A DNA stretch of 6,565 bases from the NCBI GenBank assembly GCA_947071365.1, contig CAMTFT010000102.1, positions 1-6,565 on the forward strand. The letters are read 5' to 3'. Made by a program: the position numbers and the translations under genes. Of this stretch, positions 1 to 5,369 are shown in pieces. Source of the DNA: an uncultured bacterium. GTDB lineage: Bacteria; Bacillota; Clostridia; Lachnospirales; Lachnospiraceae. Position 1 is the first letter of the stretch. The number at the start of each line of letters is the position of its first letter. Below the pieces are notes generated by a model, which was not told the DNA's origin, did no database searches, and saw only the letters and a list, made by a program, of their open reading frames with translations.

Positions 1-44
1 ATGTAGCTCCGTCTCGTGGGCTCGGAGATGTGTATAAGAGACAG
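1..44. other. Synthetic Nextera adapter, i7 side (not native DNA)
   Basis: Positions 26-44 are the 19-base Tn5 mosaic end AGATGTGTATAAGAGACAG. They are preceded at 11-25 by GTCTCGTGGGCTCGG, the Nextera read-2 adapter, and at 3-10 by the 8-base index GTAGCTCC, which I recall as the adapter form of index N718. Native sequence starts at 45. Any reading frame running through 1-44 is artificial. Confidence 0.98.
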
Positions 45-45
45 G

Positions 46-510
46 TTTAGTTTCCCAGTCTTTGCATCTGTTACCGGCTTTTTCATAATTCGCTTCCCCT
101 CTCCCGATGGCAGCATTCAGCCGGTCAACCTCTTCCTGCTGCTTTTTTGCTTCATCTGACGACTTGCCGTAGATATTGTTCATATCTTTCAGCTTGTCAG
201 TTGCTTTTTCAAGGTCAATATAAAGCTGCTCAAGCCCTTTCCCGACATTATCGTAAGATGCCCTTGCATTTTCCAATCCTGCTTTTGTCGCTGATACCTT
301 CCGCTTCTGCTCTTCCAGTATCTTATTTAGGATCTCCTGTTTTTTGGACAGCGCTTCCAGAGTATTTGCCTGTCCCTCATATTCTGCATTTACTTTTCCA
401 AGCTCGGATTTCATTGACGTGAGGCTTTTGTTGACGCTGGTGACCCCCTCCTTAAATTGTTTTTCTCCATCCAGCCGGATCCCGGCAACAATATCATTCT
501 TTCCAGGCAT
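46..510 (-). CDS. Tail tape measure protein, N-terminal fragment (cut by contig end)
   Basis: Reads from ATG at 510 leftwards for 155 codons, then runs into adapter at 45, so the C-terminal bulk is missing. Tape measure proteins set tail length by extending through the tail tube and are usually many hundreds of residues long. The start MPGKNDIVAGIRLDGEKQFK resembles Firmicutes tape measure N-termini of the form 'I.LDGEK.FK..V..INKSL'. Residues about 30-150 are almost entirely charged heptad-like helix rich in K, E, Q and A, as expected for the coiled-coil rod. The start is supported by GAGGTG at 517-522, six bases upstream. Position after the tail chaperone is the standard location. The identity is firm by style and context, but the diagnostic later domains are not in the window. 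Confidence 0.85.
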
Positions 511-534
511 TCTTTGCACCTCACTTTTATACAT

Positions 535-562
535 AAAAAGCGCCTGCCTCCCGGCAAGCGCT
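535..562 (-). terminator. Rho-independent terminator after the small membrane protein gene
   Basis: On the minus strand, AGCGCTTGCC (562-553) pairs over 10 bp, with one T-G wobble, to GGCAGGCGCT (548-539). The GGGA tetraloop (552-549) fits the stable GNRA class. A run of five T follows at 539-535, the first also pairing at the stem base. The stem begins at the last base of the small gene's TGA stop. This is a classical intrinsic terminator, and it lies upstream of the tape measure gene in the same transcription direction. Confidence 0.85.
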
Positions 563-744
563 CATCGTTTACTCTGTAATCTTTTCAGTTTTTTCTTGTC
601 TCTTTCCGAAAGTTCTTTCCTTCCGGTAATATAATACCCGCCATCATATTTATGCCAATAGGACGGCGCTGTGATCCACTTTATAAACCGTATGCCTCCA
701 TAAATAAGCAAAACAGCTAATAAAACCAATACAATCCACATCAT
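562..744 (-). CDS. Small single-pass membrane protein, probable moron product
   Basis: A 60-residue protein I do not recognise by family. Residues 2-18 (MWIVLVLLAVLLIYGGI) are a single hydrophobic membrane segment. An aromatic-rich stretch follows (PSYWHKYDGGYYITGR, about 27-42), then a strongly basic tail (ERDKKKLKRLQSKR, about 47-60). By the positive-inside rule the N-terminus would face out and the tail would sit in the cytoplasm. Two ATG codons are adjacent at 744 and 741. GGTGG at 749-753 is a moderate ribosome binding site for them. The gene sits alone between the tail chaperone and the tape measure, with its own candidate promoter upstream and a terminator directly after its stop. Plausible roles such as superinfection exclusion or host membrane modification are guesses from size and placement only. 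A structural role is less likely given the separate transcription signals. Confidence 0.75.
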   Translation of the reverse strand: MMWIVLVLLAVLLIYGGIRFIKWITAPSYWHKYDGGYYITGRKELSERDKKKLKRLQSKR

Positions 745-769
745 AAAACCACCGCCCTTTCATGTCTTA

Positions 770-798
770 ATTATACTACACAATCCAGGACGGCACAA
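770..798 (-). promoter_or_regulatory. Candidate sigma-70/sigma-A promoter for the small membrane protein gene
   Basis: On the minus strand a perfect TATAAT lies at 775-770. It is preceded after exactly 17 bases by TTGTGC at 798-793, a weak -35 that matches only the TTG half of the consensus. Transcription would start around 763, some 20 bases before the ATG at 744. The sequence falls in the only sizeable non-coding gap of the operon (745-803). The -10 and spacing are good, the -35 is poor, and there is no extended -10 TG. Confidence 0.45.
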
Positions 799-803
799 TC
801 ATT

Positions 804-1357
804 TTATGGGAGATCGTCGATAGTACAGATCTTCTTTTTCTTTGTCTTTATCCCGTTCAGCTCCACGAATTCATTATAAATCTTGAAAAACTTCCGGGGC
901 GTCATCTGGAACAACTGATCCTCCGGATACCCAAGCTTCATTGATCCTATATATAACATGCGGGCAACGTTCAGTTGTTCGTCTGCCCGCTCTTCCGGTT
1001 TGGGTCATCGTCCTCCGGCTCAGGCAGGGATATGCCATATGCTTTCAGTACACTGGCAATCAGCGTAAACCGGTTATCCAGCCCAACCAGCCAGCCTGCT
1101 TCCTGCTCTGTTATTTCTTTCAGGGTGCTTGACGGATCCCTGTACTTCTCCCGTGCTACCTCATCATTCAGCAGCATCACCAACACATCCCGGAGCATAT
1201 GCCCCGAAACATCTTCATTTGTTATATCGTCAAGCACTTCGGCCAGCGTCTTCTCGTAGCGATCCTGTATCTCATCGATAATGTTGAGGGTGAAGAGCAA
1301 GTGCCGCTCTTCACCATTTACCAATATTGGGATTCCCCGAGGTCTCAAATCGCTCAT
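804..1357 (-). CDS. Tail assembly chaperone, long -1 frameshift form (gpGT-like)
   Basis: Ribosomes that slip back one base at CCCAAAC (1004-998) leave the short chaperone frame after residue 120. They continue in the -1 frame to TAA at 806-804, giving 184 residues. The 64-residue extension starts PEERADEQLN and carries MTPRKFFKIYNEF, typical of the T part of siphovirus chaperones ('MTPR.F..L...'), then a lysine-rich KTKKKK tail. The extension has no credible start of its own: internal ATGs near 959 and 941 lack a ribosome binding site, and the frame opens immediately after a TGA at 1007-1005. This is the behaviour known for lambda gpG/gpGT, where the short form coats the tape measure and the long form recruits tube subunits. 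The frameshift is predicted from sequence, not demonstrated. Confidence 0.85.
909..1004 (-). promoter_or_regulatory. Programmed -1 ribosomal frameshift signal with predicted pseudoknot
   Basis: In mRNA sense the elements in order are as follows. The slippery heptamer CCCAAAC (1004-998) is phased C CCA AAC in the short chaperone frame, fitting X XXY YYZ. A 7-nt spacer CGGAAGA (997-991) follows. Stem 1 pairs GCGGGCA (990-984) with TGCCCGC (966-960), 7 of 7. The 17-nt loop contains GAACAACTGA (980-971), a perfect 10-nt complement of TCAGTTGTTC (918-909) further downstream, which would close an H-type pseudoknot with a roughly 41-nt third loop. The heptamer, spacer and stem are strong. The pseudoknot pairing is seen in sequence, but its folding is inferred. 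Confidence 0.85.
971..1357 (-). CDS. Tail assembly chaperone, short form (gpG-like)
   Basis: A 128-residue acidic and helical protein beginning MSDLRPRGIPILVNGEERHL. It lies between the tail tube gene and the tape measure, the fixed place of the lambda G-type chaperone. The pattern of a short beta N-terminus containing 'I.VNGEER.L.FTLNIIDEIQ' followed by helices is usual for Firmicutes tail chaperones. The C-terminus after the slip site (RKSGQTNN) is short and unstructured, consistent with a product whose function resides in residues 1-120. The start ATG overlaps the stop of the tube gene as TAATG, with AAGGTGG about six bases upstream, so translation is probably coupled. The same gene gives the longer frameshifted product. 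Confidence 0.88.
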   Translation of the reverse strand: MSDLRPRGIPILVNGEERHLLFTLNIIDEIQDRYEKTLAEVLDDITNEDVSGHMLRDVLVMLLNDEVAREKYRDPSSTLKEITEQEAGWLVGLDNRFTLIASVLKAYGISLPEPEDDDPNRKSGQTNN

Positions 1358-1917
1358 TATGCACCACCTTCTGCCGGTGCGGCAAGGAACTCTTCAAGCG
1401 CCGCAGTTGCTTCCTGCAGAGAATCAAACTCCTGCACAATTTTCACATTGTTCTCAGCGTCCGGATATCCCGTTCCCTCCAATGTCGTGTGCTTGTATTC
1501 CTTGGTTTCAGTCTCAGTCGAGTTGTCGTCATTCGGCTCACCGAACTGCATATTTGGATAAATCTTCAGGATGAAGACTTCTTTCCCGTTCCTTTCAGAG
1601 TTGCCGATTGCACCGATTCCGACCATCGGCGCATTATCCGTCGATTTTACAGTTACCTTTTTTGACGCTTCATCATAAGCGTGCCCGCAAAGGTCGGCGT
1701 ATTCTTTAGCGGCAAGGTCATTCAATTCCATGGAAAGGCTGATCTTATTCACAGATTTGTTACTCTCGACCTTGCGGTTGTCGCCCCAGTCCTCCGCTTC
1801 GATCTTGTTCGGCGAGCCATTGAAAGTTACCAGCGTACCAATCTCTTTTGCACCGGTGTATTTCCCCTTATCATCAAATTTCGAGTATTTCACACTCTGG
1901 ATTCCTAACTTTGACAT
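1357..1917 (-). CDS. Major tail tube protein
   Basis: A 186-residue protein that polymerises into the tail tube. I take the start at ATG 1917 (MSKLGIQSVKYSKFDDKGKY), because an AAGGAGG site at 1931-1925 sits seven bases upstream. The same frame is open to an ATG at 1947, but that would lie within the preceding gene and lacks such a site. The features are those of Firmicutes phi13/TP901-type major tail proteins: an N-terminal 'GI.SVKYSKFD..GKYTGAKEIG' region, a beta-rich body with ELNDLAAKEYADLCGHAYDE, and the segment NSERNGKEVFILKIYPNMQF. The C-terminus is alanine- and glutamate-rich (EFLAAPAEGGA). No frameshifted Ig-like extension is apparent, because the stop overlaps the chaperone start. 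The stop of the upstream terminator gene lies two bases before this start. Confidence 0.88.
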   Translation of the reverse strand: MSKLGIQSVKYSKFDDKGKYTGAKEIGTLVTFNGSPNKIEAEDWGDNRKVESNKSVNKISLSMELNDLAAKEYADLCGHAYDEASKKVTVKSTDNAPMVGIGAIGNSERNGKEVFILKIYPNMQFGEPNDDNSTETETKEYKHTTLEGTGYPDAENNVKIVQEFDSLQEATAALEEFLAAPAEGGA

Positions 1918-1919
1918 TC

Positions 1920-2258
1920 TTATTCCTCCTTTTCCCCTATGTGGCAACAGATTACCACATGGATTGTTTTGGTTTCTTTTTCATATAATGTGCTGATGTC
2001 AGTTACATAAAAACCAGCCTCTTTCAGTAGACTCATAGCTTTTTTCTTGTGGGCCCGGAAATCTGATGTTCTGGGCGCAAAGATATGCACCTGCCACCAG
2101 GTAACATAGTTCTGCGGCCTGTTATCCCCGTGGTTGACCGCTTCCTCGGCTTCCTCGTTGTATACGATATACTCTTTCTCAGAGCCAAGGTATTCATAAT
2201 ATTTCACCGGCAGCCCCATGCCCTGCAGCACCTGCTCAAGTATCTGGTCTGAGCTCAT
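1920..2258 (-). CDS. Tail terminator-like / tail completion protein
   Basis: A 112-residue protein placed between the gp10-like gene and the tail tube gene, where siphophages encode the protein that caps the finished tail tube and presents it to the head. The sequence fits that family loosely. An N-terminal helix (ILEQVLQGMGLPVKYYEYLG) is followed by strand YIVYNEEAEEAV, then TWWQVHIFAPR with a helix carrying KKKAMSLLKEAGFYV, and a final strand TIHVVICCHIG. The order of strand, 'W.QV.I', helix with LL..AGF and strand is typical of gpU/DUF3168-like terminators. The ATG overlaps the preceding stop as ATGA (2258-2255), so translation is coupled. The name rests about equally on fold-like pattern and on position. 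Confidence 0.75.
   Translation of the reverse strand: MSSDQILEQVLQGMGLPVKYYEYLGSEKEYIVYNEEAEEAVNHGDNRPQNYVTWWQVHIFAPRTSDFRAHKKKAMSLLKEAGFYVTDISTLYEKETKTIHVVICCHIGEKEE
1925..1931 (-). promoter_or_regulatory. Ribosome binding site fixing the tail tube protein start
   Basis: AAGGAGG at 1931-1925 lies seven bases upstream of ATG 1917, spanning the end of the terminator gene. It supports the 186-residue tube protein and argues against the upstream ATG at 1947. Confidence 0.85.
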
Positions 2259-2719
2259 CCTCCGCCCACCTGCCTCTCAAACACTTCGCGCATAGCCTGG
2301 ACAACCTGCGGCTCCGCACGGATCACTGCATTTGTGATGACCGGAGTTGCAGGCCGCCCTTTCACGCCATATTCCAGCCAAATGAGTTTCTCCATATTCC
2401 TGACCCTTGTCTGGCCGCTCCCTTCTCCTTTCCCTTTCCGGGCATTTTTCCATTTGCGCTTCCGGCCTTTTCCGGAGGCGTACCCGGTAGGGCGGGTACA
2501 CATGTAATAAACGCCTTCTGTTGTCCTGGTCAGGCCAGTTGGTTCTATGGATGCAACCATCTCACCAGTGTCCTTATGCTTTGACGCTTCCGCAACTACT
2601 TCTTTTTGCAGCGCTTCCATCCCGGCTTCCATCATCTTCGGGGCTACTTCCTCAAATCTGCCGAGCCGGTCAAGCTTTGATAAAAGGCTGTCAACTCCCT
2701 GCACGTCAAACTGTGCCAT
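2255..2719 (-). CDS. HK97 gp10-like tail completion / head-tail joining protein
   Basis: A 154-residue protein of the HK97 gp10-like family, which acts at the head-tail interface. Diagnostic parts are the N-terminal 'GVDSLLSKLDRLG' helix (8-20), the DTGEMVASI motif (50-58, compare the family 'TG.L..SI') and WLEYGVKGRPATPVITNAV near 114-132, the usual 'LE.GT....A.PF..PA' signature. Between them, residues about 82-106 form a very basic glycine-rich insert (GKGRKRKWKNARKGKGEG), probably a surface loop. The ATG at 2719 has AAGGAGGG closely upstream and overlaps the end of the head closure gene by 14 bases. The stop overlaps the next start as ATGA. Confidence 0.85.
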   Translation of the reverse strand: MAQFDVQGVDSLLSKLDRLGRFEEVAPKMMEAGMEALQKEVVAEASKHKDTGEMVASIEPTGLTRTTEGVYYMCTRPTGYASGKGRKRKWKNARKGKGEGSGQTRVRNMEKLIWLEYGVKGRPATPVITNAVIRAEPQVVQAMREVFERQVGGG

Positions 2720-3056
2720 CCGTCACCCTCCTTTGCCTTGCCAAATGAAGTGATATGTCATTGCATTTCGGCCTTGTATCCGGGATCACCTGAACCTGCC
2801 GCACCTCATAAACCTGGCTATCAATGACGATTAAATACTCCGAGGTCAGCCAGGGGCGGAACTGGACGCGGATCAGCCGGTCGATCTGCACTTTATTCGT
2901 CATTGCCTCCTCATACCGCTTTATGCCGACCGTCCGTTCCTGGAAACGCAGGCGCTCTTTTTCCCTTCCGGTGTCGCCCTCTTCATCGATCATGCGGATG
3001 CTGCACAGCCCGTCATTGAATGTTTCAAATATATCCCTGCTCTTCTGCGTAGGCAT
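2706..3056 (-). CDS. Phage head closure / head-tail adaptor protein
   Basis: A 116-residue protein in the position of SPP1 gp16-type head closure proteins, which seal the DNA-filled head beneath the connector. It has the expected small beta-barrel style. ERTVGIKRYEEAMTNKVQIDRLIRVQF resembles the family's 'V.......A....V.....RIR' strands, and YLIVIDSQVYEVRQVQVIPD matches the common 'I..dG..Y.I..v' strand and the turn before the C-terminal arm. The start at 3056 has only a weak GGGGTG site and lies 32 bases inside the preceding gene. The frame has no better start, and the next ATG would remove the first part of the fold. The 3' end overlaps the gp10-like gene by 14 bases. Confidence 0.8.
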   Translation of the reverse strand: MPTQKSRDIFETFNDGLCSIRMIDEEGDTGREKERLRFQERTVGIKRYEEAMTNKVQIDRLIRVQFRPWLTSEYLIVIDSQVYEVRQVQVIPDTRPKCNDISLHLARQRRVTDGTV

Positions 3057-3327
3057 CTGTCTGCACCCCGATTCTTAAAGATATCAGCTCCGCCCTGAAA
3101 TTCTGCTCAAACAGTTCCAGGGCGTTGTTTCTTGCGTAGCGGCAGTAGTCAAACAGCAGCGCGCGGGGCATCCCCTCTACTTCATATTGCTGTTTCTCTC
3201 CTGCTGCATTGTCAAGATAGGCCATGCCGCGCTCCAGAATGCCTTTCAGTTTTTTGTCGCCATCCTCATCTTCATACGTGATATCAAGATAGTTTCTGGC
3301 ATCCGCCAGCATTTCTTCACTTACCAT
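3025..3327 (-). CDS. Head-tail connector protein (HK97 gp6 / SPP1 gp15-like)
   Basis: A 100-residue, mostly helical protein directly after the capsid gene, where HK97-type phages encode the connector ring that binds beneath the portal. The layout matches gp6-like connectors. It has a first helix (SEEMLADARNYLDITYEDED), a second (KKLKGILERGMAYLDNAAGE), the 'GMPRALLFDYCRYARNNALELFEQNF' helix, and a short C-terminal tail after ISLRIGV. The family consensus of early helices with 'D..L..ll..a..yi' and a later 'LL..y..Y.rn.' is recognisable. ATG 3327 has GAGGGTGAG just upstream, 13 bases after the capsid stop. Its 3' end overlaps the head closure gene by 32 bases. Confidence 0.84.
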   Translation of the reverse strand: MVSEEMLADARNYLDITYEDEDGDKKLKGILERGMAYLDNAAGEKQQYEVEGMPRALLFDYCRYARNNALELFEQNFRAELISLRIGVQTDAYAEEQGYI

Positions 3328-3340
3328 GGCTCACCCTCTT

Positions 3341-4552
3341 TTACGCTGTCTTTGCTTTTGTTACGACCGGGTTGTCTTCCGCATTCGTGACTTCAACCTT
3401 GAGCGGCATCGGTTTCAGGCTGGTGAGGTCAAGGTACTGAAATGCGTTGTTGTCTTTCGGGCGTCCCATGCCATACATCTTTGTGATGTACACACGGTTA
3501 TCCTCCAGGAACTGGTATTCATCGGAATACTCGATCTTTCCGGAAGAACCGGCGCCGATCCCCATGAAATACTTCTTGGCAAGGCCCATGATACCTTCCC
3601 CCTCGTCAAGGACGGCGGACTGGATAACTTTCGTCGGATACGGGAACACATTGTTCTTGTACGTCCCATCCGTCGCCCGGACTGTAGAGGACGGCAGCAC
3701 TTTCTTGATGTAATCCACCGGATTCACGACAAGCATTACCTCCGGCACTGTGCGGTATCCTCCGACATTATCCGGTTTCTTTGCCAGCGGAGCAACTACA
3801 GCACAGTATTCAACCGGCTCCAATGTTTTCAGCACAACCTTTGTCTTGTCCGCGTAGACGCCCTGTGTCACAGCCCCGTCAAGGTCTTTGCACATGCCGA
3901 TCGGCTGATTTTTTCCCGTGCCTTTCAGGATGCCTTTCTCCAGCCCGCCGGCAGATGCCTCAGAGAGGATGATGCGGACATAATTGTCCAGCCATACCGG
4001 GCCGAGGTTCAGCATGTCTTTTGATACCGGGATGAAGGCGCTCAGCTTTGCAAGCGTCATGTCAAGCACGTCAATCTTACCAGCAAGTTCCGTTGCAATC
4101 GCAGTCGTCAAGGCATCCCATGTAGCCAGATCGATATTATCCGCGTTCACGATCATCTTGATCGCTCCCTGACAGTTAATAAAATCAATCTCTGACAACA
4201 GCGGGTGCGCTTCCTGCATGTCCTGGATCACAGAGTCGATGATTGTCTCCGGCATTGCTTTCTGGGTATCAACAAGGGCCTGCTGCGGATTTACCGATTT
4301 TGCTGAATCGATCCACGCCTGGTAAAATTCCTTTTCCTCTGATGTGAGCTGCCGGATCCCTCTGGAGGCCAGCACCGCGGAGTCCCTGCTCTGCTGGAGG
4401 TCTCCAAATTCCTCCATGATCCTTTCCTGTACGCCGTTTGCAAACTGCGTGAATGCTGCGGCCATTGCTTCCTGGTCGTCATTCTTTAGCGCCTCGGATA
4501 ATGACTGCATGAGCTGCATGTTTTCCCGTTTCAACAAATCTTTATTTTTCAT
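3341..4552 (-). CDS. Major capsid protein, HK97 fold
   Basis: A 403-residue capsid subunit. The start is set at ATG 4552 (MKNKDLLKRE) because AAAAGGAGG at 4567-4559 lies six bases before it. A further in-frame ATG at 4588 would add only 12 residues inside the protease gene and has no site. Residues 1 to about 60 are charged, helical and likely the delta scaffolding region removed by the protease. A cleavage point near LASRG-IRQLTSEE (about 61-73) is inferred from related capsids. The body shows HK97-family marks: LAKLSAFIPVSKDML (168-181), KGILKGTGKNQPIGM (206-220), EVMLVVNPVDY (271-281) and FPYPTKVIQS (303-312). The 5' end overlaps the protease gene by 11 bases, suggesting coupled, high-level translation. 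Confidence 0.93.
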   Translation of the reverse strand: MKNKDLLKRENMQLMQSLSEALKNDDQEAMAAAFTQFANGVQERIMEEFGDLQQSRDSAVLASRGIRQLTSEEKEFYQAWIDSAKSVNPQQALVDTQKAMPETIIDSVIQDMQEAHPLLSEIDFINCQGAIKMIVNADNIDLATWDALTTAIATELAGKIDVLDMTLAKLSAFIPVSKDMLNLGPVWLDNYVRIILSEASAGGLEKGILKGTGKNQPIGMCKDLDGAVTQGVYADKTKVVLKTLEPVEYCAVVAPLAKKPDNVGGYRTVPEVMLVVNPVDYIKKVLPSSTVRATDGTYKNNVFPYPTKVIQSAVLDEGEGIMGLAKKYFMGIGAGSSGKIEYSDEYQFLEDNRVYITKMYGMGRPKDNNAFQYLDLTSLKPMPLKVEVTNAEDNPVVTKAKTA

Positions 4553-5369
4553 TTTTTTCCTCCTTTTGGAATGCATTAAAAAAAGCACTCATCATGTTGA
4601 GCACTTTCTGTTCGCTGTTTTTCGGTTCTGGTTTTGGTGGGACCGGAGTTGGGGGTTCTGTTCTTGCCATCCCCTCAATAACAAACTGTTTCATCTCCTG
4701 CCTGAACGTCTGCACGCTTGCAAGCTGTTTCTGGAGCTGCGTGATCTCAGCCATGACCTGCTGGCTTAATTGGCTCTGGTCTACCTGATAGTCTGCGATC
4801 TCGTCACAGAAACCATATTCCAGGCACTGCTCCGGCGTCAGGAACGTTTCTGTGTCCATCATTTCCTGCAGCTCTTCCTCGGTCAGGTTCTTTGCCCTCG
4901 CCATGTAGATCTTGCGGTTGGATTCCATCAGCACGTCAAGGTCATCTGCGCACTTCCGGAGCATTGCAGCGTCGCCGTATACGTTCATTGACATATTGTG
5001 GATAAGCATTGATGTACCGAGTCCCATGATGATCTTGTTACAGGCCATGCAGATTACACTTGCAACAGAATATGCAAAGCCATCCACGTAACAGGTCTTT
5101 TCTGCCTTATGTTGTTTCAAGAGGTTGTAAATTGCCACCCCCTCCTTGACTGAACCGCCGTTGCTATTCACATGCAGTTCAATTGTTGCCGTTTCCGGTA
5201 TCGCCGCAAGCTGCTCCCGAAAATAATTCGCGCTGGTCTCGGATTCGTCATACTCCAATGTAGACCAATTGAAAGTTCCATATGCTGTCACATCGTCGTA
5301 GATGTACAACTTGTGAACATTACTGTTTGCCATCTGTTCAAACCGAAATTTCGTTACCTTTCCTTTCAC
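4542..5369 (-). CDS. Head maturation protease, ClpP/S14-like
   Basis: A 275-residue serine protease that would cleave the capsid delta domain during prohead maturation. The ClpP fold is clear: the oxyanion/strand motif HVNSNGGSV (66-74), the nucleophile Ser101 in GFAYSVAS, the His124 in MLIHNMS, and the acidic segment MDTETFLTPEQCLEYGFCDEI (171-191). The third catalytic residue would be Glu175 or Asp172. After the catalytic domain comes a helix rich in Q, L and E (about 196-232), a proline-rich linker (EPPTPVPPKPEPK, 238-250) and a short helical tail, probably for scaffold or capsid interaction. The start is GTG at 5369, overlapping the portal stop as GTGA. The 9-base site GGAGGTGAT is positioned for it, while the in-frame ATG 12 codons later has none. 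Confidence 0.92.
   Translation of the reverse strand: MKGKVTKFRFEQMANSNVHKLYIYDDVTAYGTFNWSTLEYDESETSANYFREQLAAIPETATIELHVNSNGGSVKEGVAIYNLLKQHKAEKTCYVDGFAYSVASVICMACNKIIMGLGTSMLIHNMSMNVYGDAAMLRKCADDLDVLMESNRKIYMARAKNLTEEELQEMMDTETFLTPEQCLEYGFCDEIADYQVDQSQLSQQVMAEITQLQKQLASVQTFRQEMKQFVIEGMARTEPPTPVPPKPEPKNSEQKVLNMMSAFFNAFQKEEKNEK
4559..4567 (-). promoter_or_regulatory. Ribosome binding site fixing the capsid start
   Basis: AAAAGGAGG at 4567-4559 is followed by a six-base A run and ATG at 4552. It decides in favour of the 403-residue capsid reading over the longer frame starting at 4588. It lies within the end of the protease gene, so capsid translation initiates independently and strongly there. 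Confidence 0.85.

Noticed and set aside
26..44. A natural Tn5-like insertion sequence end
   Set aside because: The mosaic end is the engineered 19-mer, joined directly to Nextera adapter and index sequence on both sides, so it is a library artefact.
511..534. A promoter for the tape measure gene (TATAAA near 526-531)
   Set aside because: Only a TATAAA-like hexamer is present. The -35 position falls inside the terminator hairpin without consensus match.
650..763. Alternative 37-codon gene starting at ATG 763, close to the predicted transcription start
   Set aside because: It would be nearly leaderless, its product has no coherent character, and it overlaps the more convincing membrane protein frame.
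804..959. Independent small gene starting at an ATG near 959 or 941
   Set aside because: No ribosome binding site precedes either ATG, and the frame runs back to the slippery site and matches the T part of frameshifted chaperones.
975..1996. Several overlapping plus-strand open frames of 75-120 codons
   Set aside because: They are antisense to the tail tube and chaperone genes, serine- and proline-rich as expected for shadow frames, and no plus-strand promoter or ribosome site supports them.
3326..4024. Long plus-strand open frame of 232 codons opposite the capsid gene
   Set aside because: It lies entirely antisense to a clearly identified capsid and connector gene, has a cysteine/histidine/arginine-rich composition typical of reverse-frame translation, and lacks a ribosome binding site.
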